Notes: a model not told the origin generated them from the sequence alone. DNA of 64,000 nt from Alloactinosynnema sp. L-07 (GCF_900070365.1 NZ_LN850107.1:5146001-5210000); one strand, 5' to 3'. Positions 1 through 10,598 are shown, counted from the first letter of the stretch. Numbers and translations are program-made.

Positions 1-462
1 CATCCGCTGCACGGACTCCTCGTCCATCGCCAGCGCGGCCCGGCCCAGCCCGCCCGCGTCCGGCCGGTCGGGCGAGATCGAGGAGACCCAGTCGGCCTCC
101 GGCTCGGCGGACTCGGCTGGCTCGACCCGGTCGGTCTGCTGGCCGCTGGACACGCGCAGCGCGTACTCGGCGGCCTCGGCGGGGGCGGCGCCCTTGAGCA
201 GCGCGCGCTGCATCAGCTCCAAGCGCGCGATGTCGGACGGGGCATAGCGGCGGTGGCGTCCGGTCGTGTGGCCGCTGGGTCCGACGCCGTAGCGGCGGTC
301 CCAGGTGCGCAGGGTCGCGGGCGCGATGCCGAGCCTGCGGGCGACGGCGGCGACCGGAAGGGTCGGTTCGCCCGACTCGTCCTCTTCGACCGCCGCTGGG
401 TCGTCAGCGGCGGGCGCACCGTGCGTGGATCCGCTCGGTCTGGCCTGCTCGGATTTGGTCAC
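1..462 (-). CDS. MerR-family transcriptional regulator, N-terminal part (runs off the window)
   Basis: About 154 codons are visible before the gene leaves the left edge. After a disordered acidic stretch of about 35 residues comes a MerR-type winged helix: VAAVARRLGIAPATLRTWDR, then RYG, then GRHRRYAPSDIARLELMQRA. This is the DNA-binding module of MlrA/CarA-like regulators, which often carry a C-terminal B12- or light-sensing domain; that part is outside the window. The start is taken as GTG at 462. A second GTG lies directly upstream at 465, so the start is ambiguous by one codon. It is transcribed divergently from whiB3 across a gap of about 210 bp. The ligand cannot be judged. Confidence 0.75.
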   Translation of the reverse strand, partial: MTKSEQARPSGSTHGAPAADDPAAVEEDESGEPTLPVAAVARRLGIAPATLRTWDRRYGVGPSGHTTGRHRRYAPSDIARLELMQRALLKGAAPAEAAEYALRVSSGQQTDRVEPAESAEPEADWVSSISPDRPDAGGLGRAALAMDEESVQRM

Positions 463-575
463 CACATCACCATCGTCGGGTGACAACCAGTGTCCGGCAA
501 CTGGATACATGACCACGCTGCGTCGACTGGGTGATGCCGATCGGCTGAATCGCGGTACAAATGAGTCGATCACCC

Positions 576-604
576 TTGAACAAGTATTGGCGCGGTTCTA
601 GCGT
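576..604 (+). promoter_or_regulatory. Probable sigma-70-type promoter of whiB3
   Basis: TTGAAC (576-581), a 17-nt spacer and TAGCGT (599-604) form a good housekeeping-type promoter about 70 nt ahead of the whiB3 start. It lies in the divergent gap between the MerR gene and whiB3. Assigned by eye. Confidence 0.45.
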
Positions 605-672
605 GTAAGCCGCTGCACCGAATGGAGTATTGACCTTCATTCACCTCGACCCCAGACATGGAGGCGGCCATC

Positions 673-972
673 ATGGCGGACACTCGCAGGCTCCCCGGTC
701 CGAACGCCGATGTGTGGGACTGGCAGCTCGACGGTTCGTGCAGAGGCATGGACAGCGCGTTCTTCTTCCACCCGGACGGAGAACGAGGTCCAGCCCGAGC
801 CCGCCGCGAGTCCAAAGCCAAGGCGATCTGCCAGGCATGCCCGGTCCTGTCGCTGTGCCGAACCCACGCGCTTGCCGTCCACGAGCCCTACGGGATCTGG
901 GGCGGGCTCTCGGAATCCGAGCGCGAGGCCATCATCAAGTCCGAGAAACGAACCCTCGCCGTCGCCAACTGA
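673..972 (+). CDS. whiB3: WhiB-family redox-sensing regulator, WhiB3/WhiD type
   Basis: A 99-aa iron-sulfur transcription factor. The four WhiB cysteines are visible: one in DGSCRGMDS, the CQACPVLSLC pair, and the C that closes it. The family turn is YGIWGGLSE, followed by a basic C-terminus. The LPGPNADVWDWQ N-terminus and FFHPDGERG stretch match the WhiB3/WhiD subgroup, which works with the principal sigma factor in redox and developmental control. ATG 673 is preferred over ATG 658 because GGAGG sits 8 nt upstream of it and the N-terminus then matches WhiB3 length. In M. tuberculosis whiB3 is also next to groEL1, which supports the subgroup call. Confidence 0.93.
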   Translation: MADTRRLPGPNADVWDWQLDGSCRGMDSAFFFHPDGERGPARARRESKAKAICQACPVLSLCRTHALAVHEPYGIWGGLSESEREAIIKSEKRTLAVAN

Positions 973-980
973 CGAATGCG

Positions 981-1024
981 CGAAGGGCCCGCATGCGACG
1001 TGCCGGTCGCCTGCGGGCCCTTCG
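981..1024. terminator. Bidirectional hairpin between whiB3 and groEL1
   Basis: A perfect 13-bp stem (CGAAGGGCCCGCA at 981-993 with its complement at 1012-1024) lies in the 63-bp convergent gap. There is no long T-run, so it is a GC-type terminator able to serve both strands. Confidence 0.7.
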
Positions 1025-1035
1025 AGTCGTTCAGG

Positions 1036-2733
<1,698 letters not shown>

Positions 2734-2745
2734 TCAGCCGGGTTG

Positions 2746-3039
2746 TCAGTTGATGACAGCCAGCACGTCGCGAGCGGAGAGGATGAGGTACTCCTCGCCG
2801 TTGTGCTTGATCTCAGTGCCGCCGTACTTGGAGTAGATGACGACGTCACCGACCGCCACGTCCACGGGGACGCGGTTGCCCTTGTCGTCGATCCGGCCCG
2901 GACCCACAGCCAGGACCTTGCCCTCCTGGGGCTTCTCCTTGGCGGTGTCCGGGATGACCAGACCAGAAGCGGTCGTGGCCTCGGCCTCGCTCGCCTGGAC
3001 GATGATCTTGTCCTCGAGTGGCTTGATGTTGACGCTCAC
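2746..3039 (-). CDS. groES: Co-chaperonin GroES (Hsp10)
   Basis: A 97-aa GroES. It contains [11 protein letters not shown] at the N-terminus, the mobile loop [21 protein letters not shown] and the C-terminal [18 protein letters not shown]. It caps GroEL during folding. The start is GTG 3039, giving VSVNIKP as in other actinobacterial GroES proteins; the frame stays open further upstream, but that would add residues the family lacks. First gene of the groES-groEL1 operon. Confidence 0.97.
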   Translation of the reverse strand: MSVNIKPLEDKIIVQASEAEATTASGLVIPDTAKEKPQEGKVLAVGPGRIDDKGNRVPVDVAVGDVVIYSKYGGTEIKHNGEEYLILSARDVLAVIN

Positions 3040-3144
3040 CGCTGTGACCTCCACGGGTCGTCGAAAGCGTTGGCAGGTACCTAGATGGAACGGCGCCTGC
3101 CACCCCGCCGTCGCGGGGGCCGGGGCGGTACTGGTGCCGTACAA

Positions 3145-3179
3145 CTGGCACTCTACCCACGCGACTGCTAACCCTGCAA
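3145..3179 (-). promoter_or_regulatory. CIRCE operator (HrcA) overlapping the groES promoter
   Basis: On the minus strand TTAGCAGTC-N9-GAGTGCCAG (3171-3145) matches the CIRCE consensus TTAGCACTC-N9-GAGTGCTAA with three mismatches. A promoter fits around it: TTGCAG (3179-3174), 18 nt, TAGAGT (3155-3150). HrcA binding here would block the polymerase. The operator lies about 105 nt ahead of groES. Confidence 0.85.
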
Positions 3180-3360
3180 CGCGCCCCTCGTGTGGCCTGG
3201 ATCAATCTCACTATCCGACCCGATTGGGGCATCCGCGTTCCGCAATGGTTCCGCGTCGACCTCATCGGGCGGTGACTGTGTAACCAGGGGTGACCTTAGT
3301 AGTAAGGCCGCAACGCGCCCCCTTTGTGGTGTGGGTCAACCTCCGCCCCGTCACCCGATC
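3176..3360. repeat. Two imperfect direct repeats in the groES/LPxTG-gene gap
   Basis: A segment of about 50 bp starting GCAACGCGCCCC at 3176 recurs at 3310 with the same start, then TGTGG, a GGxTCAA core and ACCCGAT near the end; roughly three quarters of positions agree. Between them CCTTA-GTAG-TAAGG (3294-3307) forms a short inverted repeat. The 418-bp gap 3040-3457 otherwise holds only the groES promoter and the leader of the cell-wall protein gene. Confidence 0.45.
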
Positions 3361-3457
3361 GAGTTACGCCTGAGCTAATGTGCGCACGCAACTGGTCGTT
3401 TTCGGCCATCTGGGGTGCTGGCGTCGGGGGACAGCCATGACCTTTTTGGGGACAGCC

Positions 3458-5119
3458 ATGACCGCGACCCGGTCCAGCCGCTTAGCGGCGCTTGTCGTTG
3501 GGGCGGCTTTGACGGGACTCGCGCTGGGCGGCACCGCCGCCGCCGCGCAGCCCTCGTCGTCGCCCACCATTCCTACCGCTCCGGTTGTCGACGGCCTCGA
3601 CATCGAGGTCGGCTTCGAGAAGGACACCTACCTCACCGGTGAGGAGGTCGTCGCAACGGCGACGATCACCAACACCACCGATGCGCCGATCGAGCACGTG
3701 ATCGCCTACTCGTCGGGCAAGGATGGCGTCCACTTCACCGCCGACGCGGGCGAGTTCACCTGGAACGGGAACAACCCGTCGGGCGGCACGCTCGACGCAC
3801 ACGAGACTGTCGAGATCGACTTCGTCGCGCACGTCGGCAACGTGAACGCGACGAAGGTCGAGCTGATGGGCTACATCGGCATCAAGCCGGAGGGCTCCGG
3901 GCTTCCGCTGTTCCCCCTGGCTGAGGCGAAGGTCGAGAAGCGCACCGGCTACTTCGGCGGAACGGTTTACGCCGACCGCAACGGCAACCAGACGCTCGAC
4001 GATGGCGAGGTGCTCGCCGGGGCGAAGATCACCGCGGGCAACGCGTACTTCAACGACGACCGGCCCGCGACCACGACCGACGCCGCAGGGCGCTTCCGGA
4101 TCGACAACGTCGCGACGGTCCCCTACCTCGTGTTCGTGGAGGACAAGGACGGCTGGACCTTCCAGTACCAGCAGGTCAAGGTCGACACGACCGACGCCAA
4201 CGCGAACGTCGTCTTCCGTGGCGTCGGCCAGTTCAACCAGAGCCTGACGGCTTCCATCGCCTTCACCAAGCAGCGGTACCAGGTCGGCGACATGGCCGAG
4301 ATGAAGGTGACGCTGACCAACACCGGCAGCGTGCCGCTCTCCGGGATCAAGGCGAACTGCGACCGGGTCGGCGACAGCCCCGACCACGTCACCTGGGGCG
4401 ACAAGCTCTGGGGTGACCTCGGTCACGAAGGCGCGGGCGCCCAGGTCGGTGTTGGCGAGACCAAGGTGATCACGGTCTCCGGCAAGGTGCCCGCGAGCGC
4501 GGACACCTACGGCATCGTGCACGTGGCGTGCGACTTCGGCTTCGACAGCTCCGCCAACCCGGAGGCGAACGCGTGGGCGTTCGTGGGTGCGGAGAACGCG
4601 GTCGGCAGCATGTCGATCACCGCCTTCGCGAACAAGTCGGGCAGCGACGAGTGGTACCAGGACGGCGAGGAGGTGCCCGGCCTCGACGTCAGCCTGATCG
4701 ACCTGACCTCGAAGAAGGTCGTGGTCACCGTGAGGTCCGACGCCAAGGGCAAGGCCGACTTCAAGAACGTCCCGGTCGGCGTGTACGACATCGCGTTCTC
4801 TGGCGGCTGGGCCCGCAAGGACACCCGGGGCGACATCCACGTCACCAAGAAGTGCAAGTACGGCTGTGACTCGTACATGGAGGTCGTGAAGTCGGGTAAC
4901 CCGCAGCCGACCCCGACCACCACCCCCACCACGACGACGGCCGCGCCCGTCCAGACGACGACCACCACCCCGGCCCCGCAGGCCAAAGCCGGGTCGGGCG
5001 ACCTCCCGAACACCGGTGCCAGCGTGGTCTGGCCCGCGATCGCCGGTCTGTCGGCGGTGCTGCTCGGCGGCGTGGCGGTGTTCGTAACTCGGAGGCGGAG
5101 GAAGACCGTCGCCGAGTAA
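3458..5119 (+). CDS. LPxTG cell-wall-anchored protein with SdrB/Cna-B-like repeats
   Basis: About 553 aa from ATG 3458. There is a Sec signal peptide (basic TRSSR, hydrophobic core, AAAA-Q junction). An extracellular region follows with two Cna-B/SdrD-B-like folds, one containing GGTVYADRNGNQTLDDGE and one starting around GSMSITAFANKSGSD, with a DUF11/CARDB-like beta-sandwich between them. Then come a Pro/Thr-rich wall-spanning linker, the sortase signal LPNTG, a hydrophobic helix and a RRRRK tail. Sortase should attach it covalently to peptidoglycan. ATG 3437 is an alternative start; a short segment (GGGACAGCCATGACC-like) is duplicated so that both ATGs have similar upstream sequence. The 3458 start gives the more typical signal peptide. 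The ligand is unknown. Confidence 0.85.
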   Translation: MTATRSSRLAALVVGAALTGLALGGTAAAAQPSSSPTIPTAPVVDGLDIEVGFEKDTYLTGEEVVATATITNTTDAPIEHVIAYSSGKDGVHFTADAGEFTWNGNNPSGGTLDAHETVEIDFVAHVGNVNATKVELMGYIGIKPEGSGLPLFPLAEAKVEKRTGYFGGTVYADRNGNQTLDDGEVLAGAKITAGNAYFNDDRPATTTDAAGRFRIDNVATVPYLVFVEDKDGWTFQYQQVKVDTTDANANVVFRGVGQFNQSLTASIAFTKQRYQVGDMAEMKVTLTNTGSVPLSGIKANCDRVGDSPDHVTWGDKLWGDLGHEGAGAQVGVGETKVITVSGKVPASADTYGIVHVACDFGFDSSANPEANAWAFVGAENAVGSMSITAFANKSGSDEWYQDGEEVPGLDVSLIDLTSKKVVVTVRSDAKGKADFKNVPVGVYDIAFSGGWARKDTRGDIHVTKKCKYGCDSYMEVVKSGNPQPTPTTTPTTTTAAPVQTTTTTPAPQAKAGSGDLPNTGASVVWPAIAGLSAVLLGGVAVFVTRRRRKTVAE

Positions 5120-5129
5120 CTTCGGCCAG

Positions 5130-5615
5130 GTGATCATTCGGAACGGGCTGCCCGCGGATTTCCCTCGACTCCAGGAGATCGAGGTCGACGCGGGTGGCCC
5201 GTTCCGCGCATTCGGGATGGCCGACATCGCCGACATGCCGCCACCCACGACCGAACAACTGCGCTCGTACCTCGGTCGGTGCTGGGTCGCCGAGGCGGAC
5301 ATCGTCGCGGCGTACCTGCTGGCCGACGCGGTCGGTGGCTGCGCGCACATCGCCCAGGTCAGCCTCGATCAGCGGTTCCGCGGGCAGCGGACCGGGCAGC
5401 GACTGATCGACCACGTCGAGCAGTGGGCGAAGGCCAACGACCTCGCGGCCCTCACGTTGACGACCTTCCGGGACATCCCCTGGAACGCGCCCTACTACGA
5501 GCGGATCGGGTTCCGCGTGGTCGAGCCGACGCCTGCGCTCGCCGAGTTGGTCGAGCATGAGGCGAGCATTGGCCTGGACCCGGACACCCGGGTCTGTATG
5601 CGGCGCGAGTTCTAG
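5130..5615 (+). CDS. GNAT-family N-acetyltransferase
   Basis: 161 aa. The GNAT acetyl-CoA signature is visible as [20 protein letters not shown] (motif A), followed by [10 protein letters not shown] (motif B). The start is GTG 5130, 10 nt after the LPxTG gene, so the two may be co-transcribed. The gene end overlaps the end of tsaD on the opposite strand. The substrate is unknown. Confidence 0.85.
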   Translation: MIIRNGLPADFPRLQEIEVDAGGPFRAFGMADIADMPPPTTEQLRSYLGRCWVAEADIVAAYLLADAVGGCAHIAQVSLDQRFRGQRTGQRLIDHVEQWAKANDLAALTLTTFRDIPWNAPYYERIGFRVVEPTPALAELVEHEASIGLDPDTRVCMRREF

Positions 5616-6655
5616 ACAGACACCGTCGACACGGGCAGGGCCGGGTTGGCCGAGAGGTCCAACGACGACGGCTCCACGCCCGCCGCCACGAGGTGTGCGC
5701 CCAGTGCGGCCATCATGGCGCCGTTGTCGGTGCAGAGGCGGGGGCGGGGGACGCGCAATTCGATGCCTGCCGCAGCGCAGCGTTCGGCGGCGAGGACCTT
5801 GAGGCGGGAGTTGGCCGCGACGCCGCCGGAGATGATCATCGTGTCGATGCCGAGATCGGTGGCGGCGCGGACGGCCTTCATGGTCAGCACGTCGGCCACG
5901 GCCTCCTGGAAGGACGCCGACACGTCGTCGACCGGAACCTCCAGGCCGTCGCGTTCCTGGGCCTCGACCCAGCGGGCGACGGCGGTCTTGAGGCCCGAGA
6001 AGGAGAAGTCGTACTTGGCGTCGCGGGGGCCGGTCAGGCCCCGGGGGAAGGCGATGGCCGACGGGTTGCCGCGCTGGGCGGCGCGGTCGATCGGGGGGCC
6101 GCCTGGGTAGGGCAGGCCGATGACGCGCGCGACCTTGTCGTAGGCCTCGCCCGCGGCGTCGTCGATGGTGGAGCCGATCTCGGTGATCTTGCCGGAGAGG
6201 TCGTCGATGCGAAGCAGCTGGCTGTGGCCGCCGGAAACCAGCAGGGCCAGGCACGGTGACGGCAGCGGGCCGTGGTCGAGCGTGTCGGCCGCGACGTGGC
6301 CCGCGAGGTGGTTGGCGCCATAGAGCGGGACGTCCAGGGCCATCGCGTACGCCTTGGCCGCCGACACCCCGACCAGCAGCGCGCCGGACAGGCCGGGGCC
6401 GCAGGTGACCGTGATCGCGTCCACATCGGACAGTGCGAGGCCCGCGCTGTCGAAGGCCCGCCGCATGGTCGGGACCATGGCCTCCAGGTGCGCCCGGCTG
6501 GCGATCTCGGGCACCACGCCGCCGAAGCGCACATGCTGCTCGACGCTGGAGGCGACCTCGTCGGCAAGCAGCTCAACGGCACCGTCGGCGCCCAGGCGCA
6601 CGATGCCGACGCCGGTCTCGTCGCAGGAGCTCTCGATTCCCAGGATGATCGTCAC
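5612..6655 (-). CDS. tsaD: tRNA N6-threonylcarbamoyladenosine transferase TsaD
   Basis: 347 aa, the usual length. ASKHA-fold signatures include [14 protein letters not shown] at the N-terminus, the metal site HLAGH and [12 protein letters not shown] near the C-terminus. TsaD transfers the threonylcarbamoyl group to A37 of ANN-decoding tRNAs together with TsaB and TsaE, both encoded nearby. Its start overlaps the rimI stop by 4 nt (ATGA), which indicates translational coupling. Confidence 0.97.
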   Translation of the reverse strand: MTIILGIESSCDETGVGIVRLGADGAVELLADEVASSVEQHVRFGGVVPEIASRAHLEAMVPTMRRAFDSAGLALSDVDAITVTCGPGLSGALLVGVSAAKAYAMALDVPLYGANHLAGHVAADTLDHGPLPSPCLALLVSGGHSQLLRIDDLSGKITEIGSTIDDAAGEAYDKVARVIGLPYPGGPPIDRAAQRGNPSAIAFPRGLTGPRDAKYDFSFSGLKTAVARWVEAQERDGLEVPVDDVSASFQEAVADVLTMKAVRAATDLGIDTMIISGGVAANSRLKVLAAERCAAAGIELRVPRPRLCTDNGAMMAALGAHLVAAGVEPSSLDLSANPALPVSTVSV

Positions 6656-7125
6656 GTGGTCTCCAGGCTGGCGCGCTCGGGCCGGACCATGGTGAAGGCG
6701 TCGGCGCCGGAGGGCTGGTAGTAGCGCCGGCGCAGGCCGACTGTGGTGAAGCCGTGCGCCTCGTAGAGCGCGATGGCCGATGAGTTGTCGGTGCGGACCT
6801 CAAGGAACACCGCGGCGTTCTCCTGGTCGGCCCGGTCCAGCAGGGCGCACAGCAGGGCCCGGCCGACGCCCTGGCGCTGCCACGCCGGGTCGACCCCGAT
6901 GGTGTGCACGCTGGCTTCCATGTCCCCCGGCGCGCCCGCCAGCGACAGGCCCGCGTAGCCGACGAGTTGACCCTTTGCGTAGGCGCCGAGGTAGTAGTGG
7001 CCCCAGTCGAGTTCGGCGGCGAACGCCGACTCGCTCCACGGGTCCTCGCCCGCGAACAGCACCTGCTCCAGTTCCGCGCAGCGCGCCGCGTCCGCGCGTC
7101 GCAGCGGCTGCAGGCGCACGGTCAT
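6652..7125 (-). CDS. rimI: Ribosomal-protein-alanine N-acetyltransferase RimI
   Basis: 157 aa GNAT protein. Motif A is [20 protein letters not shown] and motif B is [20 protein letters not shown], the typical RimI end. It acetylates the N-terminus of S18 and possibly other proteins. It lies between tsaB and tsaD with 4-nt overlaps on both sides, the usual tsaB-rimI-tsaD operon. Confidence 0.93.
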   Translation of the reverse strand: MTVRLQPLRRADAARCAELEQVLFAGEDPWSESAFAAELDWGHYYLGAYAKGQLVGYAGLSLAGAPGDMEASVHTIGVDPAWQRQGVGRALLCALLDRADQENAAVFLEVRTDNSSAIALYEAHGFTTVGLRRRYYQPSGADAFTMVRPERASLETT

Positions 7126-7772
7126 CTCGCGCTCACCCGCTTGCGCGCGCCCGGCTCGACGGCGTCGGGCCTGCGCAGGTAGAGCGGGGTGAGCGGGCCG
7201 GGGGTGCCTTCCAGGTCGGCGGCGGCGACCAGGCCCGCCGGGCTCGGGTGCTCTGGGCCGACGACGGGCAGGCCGAAGTCGTAGAGCTTGGCGCCGTAGC
7301 CCGCCACGCGCGTGACGCCGAGTTCGGCGACGCGGGCGGCGACGGCCGCGGGCGCGCTGACGTCGGGCTCGGTCAGCCGGGTGCCGTCGTAGGCGGCCCA
7401 GTACACCTCGCGGCGGCGCGCGTCGGTGACCACGAGCAGGCGCTCGCCGGGCACGTCGGCGGCGATGGCGTCGAGCGAGCAGACCGGGAAGACGGGCCGG
7501 TCGAGGCTGTGGCCGAGCGCGGCGGCGGTGACCATGCCCGCGCGTAGCCCGGTGAACGGGCCAGGGCCGATGCCGCAGACGATCGCGTCGACCTCGGCGA
7601 ACGTGCGGCCTGCCGCGGCGAGCGCGTCTCTCAGGTGCGGGGCGAGCAGTTCACCGTGCGCCTTGGCGTCGACGGTCACGCACTCGGCGAGCACGCGCGG
7701 GCGTCCATCGGTCAGTTCGACGACGCCGGCGGTGACCGCGGGCGTTGCGGTGTCCACAGCGAGTACCAGCAC
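7122..7772 (-). CDS. tsaB: tRNA t6A dimerisation protein TsaB
   Basis: 216 aa. It begins VLVLAVDTATPAVTAGVVEL, and contains AIVCGIGPGPFTGLRAGMVTA, both typical of TsaB, the inactive paralogue that dimerises with TsaD. GTG 7772 is chosen because family members start two or three residues before this motif; TTG 7781 is an alternative. It overlaps rimI by 4 nt. The C-terminal ~15 residues are basic. Confidence 0.93.
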   Translation of the reverse strand: MLVLAVDTATPAVTAGVVELTDGRPRVLAECVTVDAKAHGELLAPHLRDALAAAGRTFAEVDAIVCGIGPGPFTGLRAGMVTAAALGHSLDRPVFPVCSLDAIAADVPGERLLVVTDARRREVYWAAYDGTRLTEPDVSAPAAVAARVAELGVTRVAGYGAKLYDFGLPVVGPEHPSPAGLVAAADLEGTPGPLTPLYLRRPDAVEPGARKRVSAR

Positions 7773-7818
7773 GGTTGTCAAGAGTACGAGGGCGGTGACA
7801 AGGCTCGCATAGCGCGGT

Positions 7819-7832
7819 CGCAAACGCTTGCG
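7819..7832. promoter_or_regulatory. LacI-type palindrome in the divergent tsaB/acyl-CoA synthetase gap
   Basis: CGCAAACGCTTGCG has 5-bp arms (CGCAA/TTGCG) around ACGC and resembles the LacI-family operator pattern TGNAANCGNTTNCA. It lies in a 113-bp gap between tsaB and the acyl-CoA synthetase gene. Only one copy is seen and no LacI gene is in the window. Confidence 0.35.
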
Positions 7833-7885
7833 CACGTGATCGTCGCAACTGCCCGTGACGGTGTCGCACCACTAGGGTTGGGCGG

Positions 7886-9274
7886 GTGCTGCTGCCCACC
7901 CTGGCCGCGCCGGACGAGCGGGAAGCCGTCCGGTTCGGGAGCGCCGTCCTGACCCACGCCGATCTCGCGGGCGCCGCCAAGGCCGTGGCCGCCAGGCTCG
8001 GCACCGCGCGCCGCGTCGCGGTGTGGGCCGAACCAACCCCGCAGACCTGCGTCGCCGTGGTCGGCGCGCTGCTCGCGGGGGCCGCGGTGGTGCCGATCAA
8101 CCCGAAGGTCGGCGAACGGGAGCTGGCGCACATCCTGGGCGACAGCGCGCCGGAGGTCACGATCGGCGGGCCGTCCGCGGACTTCGTGGTCGACCTGGCC
8201 GAGCGGCTCGACGGGCCACTACCCGCCGAGGCCGATCCGGAGTCGCCCGCGTTCATCGTCTACACCTCGGGCACCACCGGCCCGCCCAAGGGCGTCCTGC
8301 TGCCCCGCCGCGCGATCGCCACGAACCTCGACGCACTGGCCGACGCGTGGGAGTGGACCGCGGCCGACGTCGTCGTGCACGCGCTGCCGCTGTTCCACGT
8401 CCACGGTCTGATCCTGGGCGTCCTCGGCCCGCTGCGTCGGGGCGGCGCGGTGTGGCACCTGGGCCGGTTCGACACCGCCGCGCTCGCCGACGCGCTGACC
8501 AGCGGCGCGACGATGATGTTCGGCGTCCCGACGATGTATCACCGGCTCGCCGCCGACTGCGAGGCCGACCCGGCGCTGGCCGCCGCCGTGGGTCGGGCGC
8601 GGCTGCTGGTGTCCGGTTCGGCCGCGCTGCCCGCCACCGACCACGCGCGGATCACCCGCGCGACCGGCCAGGCCGTGGTCGAGCGCTACGGGATGACCGA
8701 GACGCTGATGAACTGCGGCGTGCGCGCGTCGGCCGACCGGCGGCCGGGCACGGTGGGACCGCCGATCGACGGCGTCGAGGTGCGGCTGGTCGACGAGGCG
8801 GGAGCGCTGGTCGCCGACGGCGAGATCGGCGAGATCGAGGTCCGCGGCCCGAACCTGTTCCTGGGCTACCTCAACCGCCCCGAGGCCACCGCCGAGGCCT
8901 TCCGCGACGGCTGGTTCCGCACCGGCGACATGGCCGTCCGCGAGTCCGAGGGCTATATCCGCATCGTCGGCCGCCGCGCCACCGACCTGATCAAGAGCGG
9001 CGGCTACAAGATCGGCGCGGGCGAGATCGAGAACGCGCTGCTCGACCACCCCGGGGTCGCCGAGGTCGCGGTGACGGGCGAGCCGGACGACGACCTCGGC
9101 GAGCGGATCGTGGCCTGGGTGGTCCCAGCGGGCGAGCGGCCGACGGCGGAGGAACTGGCCGACCACGTCGCCGCGCTGCTCTCCCCGCACAAGCGGCCGA
9201 GGGTCGTGCGCTTCCTGGAATCCTTGCCCCGCAACGAGATGGGCAAGGTCACCAAGCGAGCGCTGCATGCCTGA
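7886..9274 (+). CDS. AMP-forming acyl-CoA synthetase (ANL superfamily)
   Basis: 462 aa, on the short side for the family (about 500-550). ANL motifs are present: P-loop YTSGTTGPPKG, ERYGMTET (A5), GWFRTGDMA (A7), the hinge GRRATDLIKSGGYKIGAGEIE and the C-terminal catalytic lysine in NEMGKVTKRAL. It should activate a carboxylic acid as acyl-AMP and load it onto CoA. Length and motifs resemble malonyl-CoA synthetases (MatB), but the substrate cannot be fixed. The start is GTG 7886. It overlaps the next gene, a carboxyltransferase, by 8 nt. Confidence 0.88.
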   Translation: MLLPTLAAPDEREAVRFGSAVLTHADLAGAAKAVAARLGTARRVAVWAEPTPQTCVAVVGALLAGAAVVPINPKVGERELAHILGDSAPEVTIGGPSADFVVDLAERLDGPLPAEADPESPAFIVYTSGTTGPPKGVLLPRRAIATNLDALADAWEWTAADVVVHALPLFHVHGLILGVLGPLRRGGAVWHLGRFDTAALADALTSGATMMFGVPTMYHRLAADCEADPALAAAVGRARLLVSGSAALPATDHARITRATGQAVVERYGMTETLMNCGVRASADRRPGTVGPPIDGVEVRLVDEAGALVADGEIGEIEVRGPNLFLGYLNRPEATAEAFRDGWFRTGDMAVRESEGYIRIVGRRATDLIKSGGYKIGAGEIENALLDHPGVAEVAVTGEPDDDLGERIVAWVVPAGERPTAEELADHVAALLSPHKRPRVVRFLESLPRNEMGKVTKRALHA

Positions 9275-10583
9275 CGAGGGAGCCCGCCACGTCATCGCGG
9301 CCGTCGCATCGGACTTCGTCGAGTTCCCCGGCTCGGCGACGCCCGGCGACGGGCCGATCGGGTGGGAGGGATACGGCGCGTCGAAGGAGCGCGCCATGGC
9401 GGCCTCGGGTGAGACCGAGTCGGTGGTGTGCGGCGAGGGCAAGATCGGCGGCACGGACGCGGTGCTGATCGTGTTCGACTTCCGGTTCCTCGGCGGGTCG
9501 GTCGGCACCAAGACGGGCGACCGCATCGAGCACGCGTTCACCCGCGCCCGCGAGACGCGCACGCCGCTGGTGTCGCTGATCGCGACCGGGGGCAGCCGGA
9601 TGCACGAGGGAATGCTGTCCCTGCGCCAACTCCAGCGCGTCGCGCGGCAGTCGGCGCTGCTGCGGGAGGCCGGGGTGCCGCAGGTCTCGGTGCTGCGCGA
9701 CCCGACGACGGGCGGACTGTGGGCCTCCCTCGGCGCGGGCGCGGACGTGACCATCGGGGTCGCGGGCGCGCGAGTCGGGTTCGCAGGCAGCCGCGTGCGG
9801 CCCGCCGTCGATGTCGACGATCCGGCGTATACCTCGGAAGGGCAGTTCGCGAACGGGCACATCGATGAGGTGTGCGAGTTCGAGGACCTGGGGGCCGTGC
9901 TCGCGGAATGGTTGGTACTGCTGACTTCCGGCACGCCGGAGCCACCGGCCGTACCCCGCGCGCTGGGGTCCGCGGCGGCGCTGGACGGCTGGGCGGCCGT
10001 GCGGCAGGCGCGGTCGGCGGTCAGGCCGCACGCGGAGTCCTATTTGGACGATTACTTCGACCTCCGGCGCGAGATCTCCGGGGACCGCGCGGGCGGGGTC
10101 GATCCGGGGATGCTGTGCGGGATCGGGCTCGTCGGCCACCACGCCGTCGCCTACGCCGCGCAGACCGGCACCGCGACGACGCCTTCCGGGTTCCGCCTGG
10201 CGGCCCGGCTGATCCGGCTGGCCGAGCGGCTCGACCTCGCGGTGCTGACCCTGGTGGACACCCCGGGCGCGGCCAACGACGCGGCGGCTGAGCGGGCGGG
10301 GGTCGGCCCGGCCATCGCGGACCTGTTCGCCACCGTGGCGGCGGCGCGGGTGCCGATCACGACCCTGGTGATCGGCGAGGGCGGCTCCGGCGGCGCCCTC
10401 GCACTCGCCGCACCCGACCGCACCTGGATAACCCCGGACGCGTACTTCTCCGTCATCGCCCCAGAACTCTGCGCCGCCATCCTCAAACGCGACGCGAGCG
10501 AGATCCCGGCGACGGCGGAACAACTCCGCCTCCGCCCGCAGGACCTGCTCGACCTGGGCGTTGTCCGGGGTATCGCCTACTAG
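9267..10583 (+). CDS. Acetyl/propionyl-CoA carboxylase-type carboxyltransferase (fused beta/alpha)
   Basis: 438 aa crotonase-fold carboxyltransferase. The N-terminal half is AccD-like (FRFLGGSVGTKTGDRIEHAF, ATGGSRMHEGMLSL) and the C-terminal half AccA-like (VDTPGAANDAAAERAG, GEGGSGGALALAAPD), with no zinc-ribbon cysteines at the start. Such proteins move carboxyl groups between biotin and an acyl-CoA; no biotin carboxylase or biotin carrier gene is near. Coupled to the preceding acyl-CoA synthetase, so the pair probably handles one CoA thioester. The pair interrupts the tsaB-tsaE order known in mycobacteria. Confidence 0.85.
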   Translation: MPDEGARHVIAAVASDFVEFPGSATPGDGPIGWEGYGASKERAMAASGETESVVCGEGKIGGTDAVLIVFDFRFLGGSVGTKTGDRIEHAFTRARETRTPLVSLIATGGSRMHEGMLSLRQLQRVARQSALLREAGVPQVSVLRDPTTGGLWASLGAGADVTIGVAGARVGFAGSRVRPAVDVDDPAYTSEGQFANGHIDEVCEFEDLGAVLAEWLVLLTSGTPEPPAVPRALGSAAALDGWAAVRQARSAVRPHAESYLDDYFDLRREISGDRAGGVDPGMLCGIGLVGHHAVAYAAQTGTATTPSGFRLAARLIRLAERLDLAVLTLVDTPGAANDAAAERAGVGPAIADLFATVAAARVPITTLVIGEGGSGGALALAAPDRTWITPDAYFSVIAPELCAAILKRDASEIPATAEQLRLRPQDLLDLGVVRGIAY

Positions 10584-10598
10584 ATCGCACCCGGTCTG

